Assembly (NCBI GenBank): GCA_900315055.1
Contig: OMXP01000030.1
Span: forward strand, 1 to 33,396
From: an uncultured Lachnospiraceae bacterium
Lineage (GTDB): Bacteria > Bacillota > Clostridia > Lachnospirales > Lachnospiraceae
Reading direction: 5' to 3'
Length of the DNA stretch: 33,396 bases
Every line of letters begins with the position of its first letter. Within the stretch, counting starts at the first letter, position 1. Position numbers and translations under genes: made by a program. This document shows positions 1-7,707 of the stretch, in pieces. Below the pieces are notes generated by a model. That model was not told the DNA's origin, did not search any database, and saw nothing but the letters and a program-made list of their open reading frames with translations.

Positions 1-797
1 ACGACGTTCTTCAGTATTCGGATGGAAGAAGGGGAGACAGGGACGGCGATCTCTCCGGTGCATTGCCGGTCGTGCCGTTGTTTTTCAATGCTGTACAGCC
101 CGGCTGCACTGATCCCGGAGGTGTCCACTTCGAAGAGCGTCAGCAGCGTTTTCGTATTCAGCTCCGGCAGAAAAGCTGCCAGACCGTAGAATGCGTCCGT
201 CATGACGACAGACCGGGCATTTACCTTCGCGACAAAAGGGCTGCCGGTATAGGCTTCTGCATTGATCCCGCCTTCCGTTTTCTGTCTTACAGCTTCCTTG
301 TCGGCAGATCCTTTTTGGCAGCCCAGGATCAGCTCTCTGTACAGGGTGGTCATCCTGAAAGAAGTCATGAGCTTACTTTCTTCTGCGAGCCCCATGTCCA
401 TGAAAACTTCGCGGGCGCTTTGGGGCATGGAAGACATGGACTTCGCATGAGATATGAGCGCATCCTCGAATTCCCGGGTCAGCATCGTACGATCCGGTTT
501 GTACCACCTGCAGATCCCACAGGCACATGCCGCCAGCTGTTCAGCGAACCTGTCGGGCATCTCCTCAAACTTGGAGCGGAGACGCAGGCGGAAACCTTCT
601 TCAATGGAGTTTGCGTAGTTACTGCTGAGGATGTTGTCGAGAGAAGCGTCGTGAAGGGCCGATGTGATCACCGCTTTGTCATTGTTTCCGCTTTTCCAGG
701 ATTGAAAAAGGACTGAATACTTTGTCGCTTTCCTTACGTATTTGTTTTTCCCGAGGGTCGATATTTCCTCCTGTGTGTATTCCTTTGCAAAGTGCAT
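1..797 (-). CDS. Unidentified protein, 3' end beyond window
   Basis: An open minus-strand frame runs from ATG at 797 off the left edge (about 265 codons seen, no internal stop). I do not recognise the protein. The first 40 residues (YTQEEISTLGKNKY then VRKATKYSVLF) faintly resemble the helix-turn-helix start of IS3-type OrfA/HTH proteins. The rest is mixed helix with Cys pairs (ACACGIC) and no catalytic motif I can name. The frame is closed upstream by TGA at 825-827, so ATG 797 is the first possible ATG; no good Shine-Dalgarno sequence precedes it. It lies just after the stop of the McrB fragment on the same strand. A plus-strand ORF over the same bases (63-716) is its antisense shadow. Coding status is fairly likely, function unknown. 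Confidence 0.55.
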   Translation of the reverse strand, partial: MHFAKEYTQEEISTLGKNKYVRKATKYSVLFQSWKSGNNDKAVITSALHDASLDNILSSNYANSIEEGFRLRLRSKFEEMPDRFAEQLAACACGICRWYKPDRTMLTREFEDALISHAKSMSSMPQSAREVFMDMGLAEESKLMTSFRMTTLYRELILGCQKGSADKEAVRQKTEGGINAEAYTGSPFVAKVNARSVVMTDAFYGLAAFLPELNTKTLLTLFEVDTSGISAAGLYSIEKQRHDRQCTGEIAVPVSPSSIRILKNV

Positions 798-820
798 AAT
801 TCGCAGTACGCAGCGTATGA

Positions 821-1426
821 TTATTCATTCCGCTCCACCACGATCGGTGTCGCGGACTGTCTAACGCTGTCCTCCTTACTGCGACTAGTGTAGTCGACAG
901 AAACAGACGATTTAAGACGAATGATTGAGATGGCCCAGTCCCTCGCATTTTCGAGAACTGGGAGTGTTGTATTGAACTCATGACGGTATTCCGTGTATAT
1001 GCCGGGATTGTGAAGCCACAGGTAGACTGAAATCGCATGCTCATTCTGAAACGTAGAACCGTGCTGTGAATCCACCTGCTGTATCAGGTTTTCGCTTGAT
1101 GCCTTGAATGCCGTGATGCGTTCCGTTACATCCTTCGATTCGTCAAAGAGTTGCCGGAACATCTCCCGCACATCTTCCGGCCGTGCCGATGCCATATGCT
1201 GGAGGACACTTCTGGGATGAGTGGACTGAGTTTCAAGAAGGTTGCTGGTTTTCTTGAGACTTGTTTTCAGCATCGATGCAAACTGATCTGTCGGGACATT
1301 CATATCCCAGTGATCACGAAACCACTGCAGCGCTTCCCACTTGTAGTGCTCATTGTTCCAGATAAAAAGCGGAAAATCCCGCTTGTACGCTTCCAGTACG
1401 GTATGAAATGCCTTTTCATCAATCAT
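821..1426 (-). pseudogene. McrB-like restriction ATPase, N-terminal domain only (truncated)
   Basis: The product (about 201 aa) begins MIDEKAF and contains the block seen at the N terminus of Clostridia McrB-family AAA proteins: YKWEALQWF, LFDESKD and NEHAISVYLWL. In full-length relatives this sensor domain precedes a GTPase/AAA+ motor and partners McrC to cleave modified DNA. Here there is no Walker A or B, and the last 25 or so residues after KSSVSV look like random read-through, so the gene is broken after the N-terminal domain. I chose ATG 1426 because GGGGAG lies 11 bases upstream; the frame can extend to GTG 1492 but without a ribosome binding site. It lies behind the WYL regulator on the same strand, a usual defence-island pairing. 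Family assignment is from memory of the motif block; truncation is visible directly. Confidence 0.6.
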
Positions 1427-1514
1427 CGTTCCGTGTTCTCCCCATGTTGCAGTTTTCACCAGTGCCTGTTTATCAGGCCGGCAGTATCGCACGTATACAA
1501 AAGCTCTGTCCGTT

Positions 1515-2501
1515 CTACTCCATTACACTCTGCAAAGCTTTCTCCGCCATCTGCCTGTACTCGTCCTGTACATCCTTTGGTCCTGTGATCTTCACATCTC
1601 CCCCAAAGCCGAACACCCATCGATAAAATGTCGGTCCGGGGCTCACCAAAATCTTCGCCTCGGCACTGTTCTCATCGATTTTCTTCGTTTCCACATCAAG
1701 TCCGAAGTGATCGATGAGGCTGTTCATGGCATTGACGCTTACGACAAGATTTACCTCTATCGCAGGTCTCCCGCTATACATGCGGATGCTCCCCCGATGG
1801 TACTGCGTAACATCAAAATCCTTTGGTTTTGCATGCATTCTTCTGCCGGTGACCTTCGGCACTCCGGCCATGCGGTCAAGTCGAAAGGTCTGAATTGTCT
1901 TATGGTGATCACACCAGCCGATGACGTAGTAGTAATCCCCGTCCCAGGTGAGTGCATAAGGGCTGAGTGAATAGACTGCTCCATCATCTTTGAGGACCCG
2001 TCTCTTATCTGTATCGTAGGTCAGATATTGGAACGTGACTTTTTTCCCTGCATCGATCGCCTTATTCAGCGCCGTCAGTACCGGTGCGCAGAGCTGTGCC
2101 CTGTCGGGATAGCGGAAATCCGCCTTCAGACTGGTACGTGAGGCCACTGCCTCAAACGGATCGGCAAGCTTTGCCAGTTTTTCGGTCAGTTCCGTGCATT
2201 CATCCTCTGTGATGAACCGTGAAGTCTGTACAGCTTCCGTCAGAAGCTTCAACTCCTGTGAGGAGAACGGTCTTCCGTCGTAGTAATACCGGTTCTGGCT
2301 TGAACGAATCATCTTGCAGTTCATGAAGGTGCAAAGCACCTGCAGGTCGCGTGTCAATGTAAGCCGGTTGGCGGTGATGTCATAGTTTTCCTTCAGGTAT
2401 TTTCCAAGTGCCGAGGTTGGAATGGTGTGATTTATATCCGACTGCTGGACAAGATACAGATACAGGTAGAGGATTCGATAGCGGTTTTGTGAATCTGCCA
2501 T
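1515..2501 (-). CDS. WYL-domain transcriptional regulator
   Basis: A 328-aa DNA-binding regulator. Residues 1-60 form a winged-helix-like start (ALGKYLKENYDI, LTLTRDLQVL). The middle holds a WYL fold with the diagnostic stretch SPYALTWDGDYYYVIGW and then FRLDRM, and the C terminus is a WCX-like extension. WYL domains sense nucleotide-type ligands or nucleic acid, and such regulators commonly guard phage-defence or other accessory loci (for example BrxR/CapW types). ATG 2501 is preferred over GTG 2510 because AGGGG stands 8 bases before it. It is divergent from the peptide/radical SAM operon at 2714-5531, with an inverted repeat between them, so repression of that operon and of itself is the simplest reading (inference). 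Confidence 0.9.
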   Translation of the reverse strand: MADSQNRYRILYLYLYLVQQSDINHTIPTSALGKYLKENYDITANRLTLTRDLQVLCTFMNCKMIRSSQNRYYYDGRPFSSQELKLLTEAVQTSRFITEDECTELTEKLAKLADPFEAVASRTSLKADFRYPDRAQLCAPVLTALNKAIDAGKKVTFQYLTYDTDKRRVLKDDGAVYSLSPYALTWDGDYYYVIGWCDHHKTIQTFRLDRMAGVPKVTGRRMHAKPKDFDVTQYHRGSIRMYSGRPAIEVNLVVSVNAMNSLIDHFGLDVETKKIDENSAEAKILVSPGPTFYRWVFGFGGDVKITGPKDVQDEYRQMAEKALQSVME

Positions 2502-2517
2502 AATTAACACCCCTTAA

Positions 2518-2559
2518 TTGACGAAGAATGTTCAAAATGTACTAAAGTCCATTTTGGAC
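2518..2559. promoter_or_regulatory. Putative divergent promoter with inverted-repeat operator
   Basis: Arms gttcaaaatg (2530-2539) and cattttggac (2550-2559) are inverted repeats matching at 9 of 10 positions with a 10-bp spacer. On the plus strand TTGACG (2518-2523) followed after 16 bp by TACTAA (2540-2545) could be a promoter for the peptide/radical SAM operon, which would place the operator over the spacer and -10. A further GTTCAAAA half-site lies near 2588. Binding by the WYL protein is inferred from position only. The rest of 2560-2713 is untranslated leader in which I see nothing else. Confidence 0.4.
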
Positions 2560-2713
2560 CCACAGACAGTATCCGTCAACATGAGGTGTTCAAAAAACTA
2601 TCCGGCATTCGCAAATATGAACGTTAAAAGGTCTGCGTCAGCCTGACTTGCCGAATCCTGAAAGACGTATGAAAATGACATAAGATCCATGCAGAATACC
2701 AGGGAGATGTGAA

Positions 2714-2944
2714 ATGACAGAATGGCTTATAAACAGCAATACGGGCAGGAATACCAAAGACCGGTGCCTTTCTTTGGACGAGCAGCCTGGCTTTGCAAGC
2801 GTCGATGCGACCGGCGTGCCGGTCAAGTTTCTTTCAAAAGATGAGATGCGCAGCACCCATGTCCACGACATGCTCGGCGCTGATATAACGTCACAGGTCA
2901 ACAGACGCCTGGGTACATTTGCTGTGGGGATCCCACTGTCATGA
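2714..2944 (+). CDS. Small 76-aa protein, candidate precursor peptide of a radical SAM pathway
   Basis: The gene has its own ribosome binding site (GGGAG 8 bases before ATG) and its TGA overlaps the ATG of the next radical SAM gene (ATGA, 2941-2944), so the two are translationally coupled. The peptide is polar, has one Cys (in DRCLSL), no signal peptide or membrane segment, and a C-terminal part with THVHDMLG and TSQVNRRLG ending GIPLS. I recognise no family. Being first in a four-gene set with two radical SAM enzymes makes it a candidate substrate (RiPP precursor). It could equally be a small partner subunit. No leader-core boundary or Gly-Gly protease site is evident. Confidence 0.65.
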   Translation: MTEWLINSNTGRNTKDRCLSLDEQPGFASVDATGVPVKFLSKDEMRSTHVHDMLGADITSQVNRRLGTFAVGIPLS

Positions 2945-4263
2945 TGACGGAAACTGAGATCAAAAAACTGATGGCCGCCGCTGACCGAAACCTTCTGGTA
3001 AACACATCCTACCCGGTCTATCCTGAAGGCTTTGCGTGCTACAGGTCAACTAAAGACCTGTTTCAGGATACCGATGCTCTCGGGGTCTACCTGCATGTCC
3101 CGTTCTGCCCGCAGCGCTGTTCCTTCTGCGAATATACAAGATTCCTGCACAACGGAGACGAAGAGACGTACTACCTGTCTCTTCTGGAGGAACAGGTGCA
3201 GACCTTCCTCTCCTCTCACAGGATTCGCCTCCTTTACGGCCTCGATATCGGCGGTGGGACACCTACCGTCCTGAGCGATGATGCCTTTGACCGTCTGATG
3301 ATCCTGAAGGACAGGATCTGTCAGTTGGCAGAAACGACAGTGCCGGGATTTCGAAAGAGCATCGAAGGATCTTTTACAACTCTGACGGATCGAAAACTGG
3401 AGACCATGGCAGCGCACGGTTTCCACCGTCTTTCCGTCGGCCTGCAGATCTGCTCCGAGGTCCTCCTCGAACGGACCGGACGTGACAACGGATCGATGGA
3501 ACACATGCTGCACGTGCGTCAGATGGCCGCGTCATCAGGGATTTGTCGGTTCAACGTTGACCTCATGTACGGCCTGCCGGATCTTACTGAACAGGATATT
3601 AGCCGGACCATCTCTGTCATCACACTGCTCTTCCCCGATGAGGTCACGCTCTATGAGACAAGGTTCAATCAGAACTTCCAGTCTCATGCAGGAATCACAA
3701 GAGACCTACAGTACACCCAGTATTCTCAGTACTTCGATCTTTTGACGAAGGCTGGGTACCACAGTGTCTTCGGCAGGAACACCTTCTCCAGATTTCCGGG
3801 CGAGATGGGTATGTCGTCCTACCTGGAATCCCGGATGCTCGACGGCATTGCCTACAAGGGCTTCGGAATCTCGGCGCAGTCCATGAGTCCACTCGGACTC
3901 TCCTATGGAACGTGTAAGGATGCATCTGTTGCAAGAATGCCGGGGATCCGCGCACTGTATGAGGAATACAACTACGCCCTGCCGCCGGAAGAGATTGCAG
4001 CAAAGTATGTTTCCATTGCCCTGTATTCCGGATCCTTCCGGCTGTCCGCCCTGCAACGGATTCTGAAAGCAGATCCTTTAAGGTTCTATGATCCCCAGTT
4101 TTCCTTTCTGTTCGACCATGACCTTGCAAAAGAGTGCAAAGATGGAGATACCGTCCTTCTCACCAGGACGGGATTTCGCTATTATGGAGCTGTGGGAGCT
4201 CTGTTCTGGTCAAAGGATCAGAAGAAACGGCTTCTTGAAGAAATGGAAAGCCCAAAGAACTGA
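2941..4263 (+). CDS. HemW/HemN-like radical SAM protein
   Basis: A 440-aa member of the coproporphyrinogen-oxidase-like radical SAM group (HemN, HemW, HutW/ChuW and class C methylases). The cluster-binding motif is C56-x3-C60-x2-C63 in VPFCPQRCSFCEY; the SAM-binding GGGTPT is at 104-109; then FTTLTDRKLETM, RLSVGLQ and NVDLMYGLP follow in family order. A winged-helix HemN_C-like end is seen around LTRTGFRYYGAVGALFW. Tyr/Glu after the third Cys (CEY) differs from HemN (CGC) and HemW (usually CDF), and no heme genes are nearby, so classical heme synthesis is unlikely. The start ATG 2941 overlaps the peptide gene stop. It probably modifies the peptide or a small molecule together with the radical SAM gene at 4590; class C methylase or heme-chaperone-like roles remain open. 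Confidence 0.88.
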   Translation: MMTETEIKKLMAAADRNLLVNTSYPVYPEGFACYRSTKDLFQDTDALGVYLHVPFCPQRCSFCEYTRFLHNGDEETYYLSLLEEQVQTFLSSHRIRLLYGLDIGGGTPTVLSDDAFDRLMILKDRICQLAETTVPGFRKSIEGSFTTLTDRKLETMAAHGFHRLSVGLQICSEVLLERTGRDNGSMEHMLHVRQMAASSGICRFNVDLMYGLPDLTEQDISRTISVITLLFPDEVTLYETRFNQNFQSHAGITRDLQYTQYSQYFDLLTKAGYHSVFGRNTFSRFPGEMGMSSYLESRMLDGIAYKGFGISAQSMSPLGLSYGTCKDASVARMPGIRALYEEYNYALPPEEIAAKYVSIALYSGSFRLSALQRILKADPLRFYDPQFSFLFDHDLAKECKDGDTVLLTRTGFRYYGAVGALFWSKDQKKRLLEEMESPKN

Positions 4264-4308
4264 AGGAGTTGCAATCGATGCGATACAGCACCGAAAAGGG
4301 AGTCAGAT

Positions 4309-4587
4309 ATGTCCATTGAAAGTTTTGTCAAACTGTATCAGGAACTGCTTACCATTACGGAACCTGATCCTGTGAGCATGGCAAGAGCCAAGGCGATCCT
4401 TGTCAATCTGCTGGACCTGTGCCTGTCGGGGAATAAGATGGAATTTCCACGCATGATCGCCTGGGGCATTCAGAACTTTGATGCCATCTATGATCACCGC
4501 GACGAGTTCATCGGAAAACCCGGTGATTACAAGGTCAATGAGGAAAAGCGTCAGAGACTTCGCCGGGCCATCTCGGCACACTGCTGA
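4309..4587 (+). CDS. Small helical protein of the radical SAM operon
   Basis: A 92-aa protein starting at ATG 4309, with AAGGGAG six bases upstream. It is predicted to be almost entirely helical (FVKLYQELL, RAKAILVNLLDLCL, MIAWGIQNF) with a basic tail ending in Cys (RAISAHC). No known domain is recognised; it is not PqqD/RRE-like, since it lacks the beta-rich winged-helix pattern. It sits 45 bp after the HemW-like gene and 2 bp before the second radical SAM gene, so it is surely co-transcribed. It may be an accessory or carrier protein of the pathway, or a second substrate. Function unknown. Confidence 0.72.
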   Translation: MSIESFVKLYQELLTITEPDPVSMARAKAILVNLLDLCLSGNKMEFPRMIAWGIQNFDAIYDHRDEFIGKPGDYKVNEEKRQRLRRAISAHC

Positions 4588-4589
4588 TC

Positions 4590-5531
4590 ATGGGAGCCCT
4601 TCGAATCTTTGATCAGACGGTGCCCGTCAAGGACTATTACTGCAGCGCATTCGATGAAGATTTCTATCAGCCGATGCGGGAACCAAAGCTCTGGCTGTAT
4701 ATCAACATCACGGACCGCTGCAACGGAGCATGCAGGTTCTGTGTCAATCATTCCAACGGCAATGCCGGAACCGGCGTTGCCTGCGTGGATCCGGTAAAAC
4801 TCTCTTCGGTTCTTTCAGATCTTCGGCCTCACCTGTCCGGTGTCTCGCTGACCGGAGGGGAACCGACGCTTGCGGGAGATACGTTTGCCGAAGTCCTTCG
4901 AATCGTCCGGGAGATGGTCCCGCTGAACATCATGCTGAACCTTGCGGCAAACGGAACCGGCATAGAGACTCTGCAGAGGCAGGGGCTTTATGACGCCTTC
5001 TCGACCATTCACATCAGCCGCCATGCCGTATCCGATGAGGAAAATCGCAGGATCATGGGCTTTGATGCACCGACCGCAGAAGATCTGAAGGATCTTCTTG
5101 CGCACGCGGAAGATCCCGGTGTCTTTGTCCTGAACTGTGTCCTTCAGAAATGCGGCGTAGAAACTCCGGACGATATCCGTGCCTACCTCGAGATGGCCGC
5201 GGAAATCGGCATTCAGAACGTCTCCTTCATCGGCATGTTTCTGGCAAACGACTACTGCAAAGAGCACTATGTATCCCCTGCCGCACTTGCCAAAGAAGTG
5301 TTCGCCCGTTCGGATTTCCGGCTCTGGAATCACCAGAAGGATCACGGGTTCTGCTCCTGTCTGACAGGAGATTACCATGCAGCAAATCGCTGGATCCGCT
5401 TCTACTTCCGCTGCCCGGGTTTCGCAAAAGCTCCCTATGTCCGTCAGCTTTTGTACACTGCGGACAACCGTCTTCTGCAGGGCTTTGGCGGCCTGCCGTT
5501 TCATCTGCCTCCGGCGAAGAACGAAATCTAG
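4590..5531 (+). CDS. MoaA/SPASM-type radical SAM protein
   Basis: A 313-aa radical SAM enzyme. The [4Fe-4S] motif is C44-x3-C48-x2-C51 (ITDRCNGACRFCVN), followed by the SAM-binding GGEPT at 89-93, a strand-end LAANGTG, and HISRHAVSDEENRRIMG, typical of MoaA-like folds. The C-terminal third has extra cysteines (DYCKEH, GFCSCL, RCPGF) that could bind an auxiliary cluster, although no canonical SPASM motif is clear. ATG 4590 is 2 bp after the preceding stop with only a poor ribosome binding site, indicating translational coupling. It is the last gene of the operon, and no T-rich terminator follows (5532-5707 has only a weak AGAGCT/AGCTCT hairpin near 5623-5640). Substrate unknown; a role on the 76-aa peptide is inferred. 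Confidence 0.87.
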   Translation: MGALRIFDQTVPVKDYYCSAFDEDFYQPMREPKLWLYINITDRCNGACRFCVNHSNGNAGTGVACVDPVKLSSVLSDLRPHLSGVSLTGGEPTLAGDTFAEVLRIVREMVPLNIMLNLAANGTGIETLQRQGLYDAFSTIHISRHAVSDEENRRIMGFDAPTAEDLKDLLAHAEDPGVFVLNCVLQKCGVETPDDIRAYLEMAAEIGIQNVSFIGMFLANDYCKEHYVSPAALAKEVFARSDFRLWNHQKDHGFCSCLTGDYHAANRWIRFYFRCPGFAKAPYVRQLLYTADNRLLQGFGGLPFHLPPAKNEI

Positions 5532-5707
5532 CAGGTCAATGACCGCAGGTTCTCTCCGAAGCCGGACTTACCATCTGCTAAGCTGATATCAGTTCCTGGG
5601 CAGAATTTGGAGAGTGTCTGGAGAGCTCCGGGAAAGCTCTTGAACAATTACTGATCAGCATTTTCTGGCCGTATTCCCCGTCCGGAGCACTCGTTCTCCC
5701 TGCCGCC

Positions 5708-6172
5708 TCAGATCTCCCCCTCCCGGATCCGCTTCCTGAGATCCCTGACCTTCTCTTCGATCACTTCGATGGTCTTTGTGAACACCGCGTCGCTCTGCCC
5801 CGTCGGATCCTCCAGTCCCCAGTCCTCCCGGTACCTTGCCGGAAGATACGGGCACTGCACCCCGCAGCCCATGGTGATTACGATGTCCACCTTTGGCAGC
5901 TCTTCAAGGAGCTTCGGCCGCTGCCCCTCCTGTTCCATGTCGATCCCGTATCTCTCCTTCATAAGCCTTTGTGCATCGGGATTGATCTTGTCCTTCACCT
6001 GCGTCCCCGCAGACACGCTCACAAACGTATCCGCTGCCAGCTTCCTGCCCATGGCCTCTGCGATCTGGCTTCTGCAGGAGTTGTGCGTGCAGATGAAGGC
6101 GACGACAGGCTTTGCAGGCTTTACAGGCCTTGTCCCGTTCTCCTCATTGCTCTGATTTACTGTCTGTTCCAT
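5708..6172 (-). CDS. arsC: Arsenate reductase-like low-molecular-weight phosphatase
   Basis: A 154-aa protein of the LMW-PTPase/thioredoxin-type ArsC family. The P-loop is CTHNSCRSQIAEA (catalytic Cys plus Arg), followed by SAGT, ITMGC, CPYLPA and the late EDPTGQSD segment that supplies the general-acid Asp. Members reduce arsenate to arsenite through a cysteine relay for export. About 25 residues precede the P-loop, a longer linker-like N terminus than the usual 5-10. I chose ATG 6172 over GTG 6211 because GGGAAAG lies just upstream. No arsB/acr3 or arsR is beside it, so arsenate as the true substrate is probable, not proven; a tyrosine phosphatase role is the alternative. Confidence 0.87.
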   Translation of the reverse strand: MEQTVNQSNEENGTRPVKPAKPVVAFICTHNSCRSQIAEAMGRKLAADTFVSVSAGTQVKDKINPDAQRLMKERYGIDMEQEGQRPKLLEELPKVDIVITMGCGVQCPYLPARYREDWGLEDPTGQSDAVFTKTIEVIEEKVRDLRKRIREGEI

Positions 6173-6377
6173 AGGCTTTCCCGCCTCATTCTTCCTCCTG
6201 CTGCTTTCCACTGTTCTGTCTCCGGCACATCTTTGTGCTTTCCTGCGCTCCTCTTCCGATTGTACCCACCTCTCCGGATTATAGGAATCGGGCTATAAAA
6301 ATCTCCCCGGCCCGATGGTACCATCGGGTCATCAAAGGAACACAGCACCGGGTCACCGGGAAGGGAGGAGAGCACAG

Positions 6378-6692
6378 ATGCTTCAGTACGATAAAGAAGA
6401 CGTAAGGAACGGCGTTGTCGTCATCAAGGCCTTTGTCGCAAAGGCCCTCATCAAAAAGGGCTACCAGATCATCGACATCAAGCCGGATCGAAACTACCGG
6501 GGACACACGATCTTCATCTTCCGGGACGAGGGAACGATCCGTGAGGACTTAAGATGCCTGATCGCAGAAGAACGTCAGCAAAGGGCCGGGTACCTGAAGC
6601 GCCTCGAAGACGAAACTGTAAACACGACCACCCCCATCACACCATTTGAAAAGGAGACCAACGATCATGAGAACACTGACATTGCTGTCTGA
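6378..6692 (+). CDS. DUF5659-like small protein
   Basis: A 104-aa cytoplasmic protein starting at ATG 6378, with GGAGGAG ten bases upstream; an in-frame extension to 6315 has no ribosome binding site. The core (IKAFVAKALIKKGYQIIDIKPD, here split as IKAFVAKALIKK and GYQIIDIKPD, then HTIFIFRDEG) matches the pattern of DUF5659-type proteins, which are often found on mobile elements and plasmids of Bacillota: a helix, a strand with Gly-Tyr/Phe, and an aromatic 'F.F.' strand. The last 26 bases overlap the next gene, so the two are one transcript. Biochemical function unknown. Confidence 0.65.
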   Translation: MLQYDKEDVRNGVVVIKAFVAKALIKKGYQIIDIKPDRNYRGHTIFIFRDEGTIREDLRCLIAEERQQRAGYLKRLEDETVNTTTPITPFEKETNDHENTDIAV

Positions 6693-7536
6693 AAAGCACA
6701 CGGACCTCAACACCACCCCGGGAGTCTGCGAGATCGCACTCAGGGATTCGGATACGGGAAATACCTGCTACCTGTCCTGCCTGCACGACGATGAACCGCA
6801 CTTCTACCGGACCGACAAAAGCATCTACGACCTTCTGACAAAAAACAGGGACGATCTTGGATCTGACGAGAACGACTGCCTTTCTTCCCACGCCCTCGGC
6901 GGGATCGAGGCGGCAGATGCCCTGGATCCCCTCGATCCGGAGCGCGATGCGATGGCGTATCTCCTGTCGGTCCTGGAGCTCAAGTGCGGACAGCCGGCAA
7001 TCGGAAAGCCCATCGAACAGAGCGGCTTCATGTACGATAGCAAGTGGAACCTCATCAGGAGATGGGAGATTGAGGAAGAGAAGGCCGTAAAGATCTGGAA
7101 CGAGCGGCTCGACAGAAACAAAAAGCAGGGAAGAGTCCCCAAGGACACCGACTACTTCATCGAGAGCATCACAAACGGGACCGTCTGCGACATGTACGAT
7201 GACTGGGAGGCACACATTACGACAAAGGCCGGGGAGGATACGTACATCAGCGCCCAGCAGGTCGAAGAGTATCTGACGTACTACGAAACCCCGTTTCAGA
7301 CGGCTGATTCGGACCTGGAAGAGGTCGAAGGCACGATGGATGACTACTGCATCGGCGACATCGAGACACTCATCGAAGAGCGCCCCCGGGATCAGAGATC
7401 GAAGCTCCTTCGCGCCCTGACCTACCTCATGACAAACGATGACGACGCCTACGGCAGGGCGATTGAGGGCCGGTACGTTCAGGACATCATCATTCCCAAG
7501 GGCTGGAAGGGCGAGGACTACGAAGACGACTTCTGA
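6667..7536 (+). CDS. Acidic hypothetical protein
   Basis: A 289-aa protein starting at ATG 6667 (AGGAG about 10 bases upstream), overlapping the end of the DUF5659-like gene. It is very rich in Asp/Glu, especially the last 110 residues (TMDDYCIGDIETL, ending EDYEDDF), has no membrane segment and no catalytic motif I know. The N-terminal 60 residues look like a beta-rich YodL-type/plasmid-style domain (CEIALRDSDTG, CYLSCL), seen in accessory proteins of conjugative elements, but this is only a resemblance. A strong terminator follows at 7578. The pair may be left over from an integrated element. Confidence 0.68.
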   Translation: MRTLTLLSEKHTDLNTTPGVCEIALRDSDTGNTCYLSCLHDDEPHFYRTDKSIYDLLTKNRDDLGSDENDCLSSHALGGIEAADALDPLDPERDAMAYLLSVLELKCGQPAIGKPIEQSGFMYDSKWNLIRRWEIEEEKAVKIWNERLDRNKKQGRVPKDTDYFIESITNGTVCDMYDDWEAHITTKAGEDTYISAQQVEEYLTYYETPFQTADSDLEEVEGTMDDYCIGDIETLIEERPRDQRSKLLRALTYLMTNDDDAYGRAIEGRYVQDIIIPKGWKGEDYEDDF

Positions 7537-7577
7537 TCCGGATCAGTACCTTCCGGTCATCAGGCTTTTGGAAACAA

Positions 7578-7616
7578 AGAGCGGCACCCGTTTCGTTCGG
7601 GTGCCGCTCTCTTTAT
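7578..7616. terminator. Strong bidirectional intrinsic terminator
   Basis: A 13-bp perfect stem (7578-7590 with 7598-7610, agagcggcacccg and its complement) around a 7-base loop. It is followed by ctttatctt on the plus strand and by tttgttt on the minus strand. It separates the convergent gene at 6667-7536 and the c-di-GMP gene ending at 7708. Confidence 0.9.
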
Positions 7617-7680
7617 CTTCTTCTCTTTTTACTTCTTCGATTTTTACTTCTTCTCTTTTTCTTCTTCTCTTCGTTTCTTC
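7611..7680. repeat. Polypyrimidine microrepeat tract
   Basis: About 70 bases of almost pure C/T on the plus strand built from imperfect copies of cttcttctctttttact. In the minus-strand transcript of the c-di-GMP gene this is a GA-rich 3' untranslated tract just before the terminator stem. It is not coding. Confidence 0.7.
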
Positions 7681-7707
7681 TATGATCTTCCTGCTTCCCG
7701 TATCCGG

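Noticed and set aside
63..716. Plus-strand ORF of 217 codons at the left end
   Set aside because: The minus frame across the same bases is open without a stop to the window edge and reads as a more natural protein; the plus ORF has no ribosome binding site and odd composition.
679..1044. Minus-strand ORF of 121 codons overlapping two others
   Set aside because: It lies out of frame with both the McrB fragment and the left-edge gene and shows no motif; it could at most mark the deletion junction.
5615..5645. Terminator after the radical SAM operon
   Set aside because: An agagct/agctct stem exists but no T-run follows, so I do not call it.
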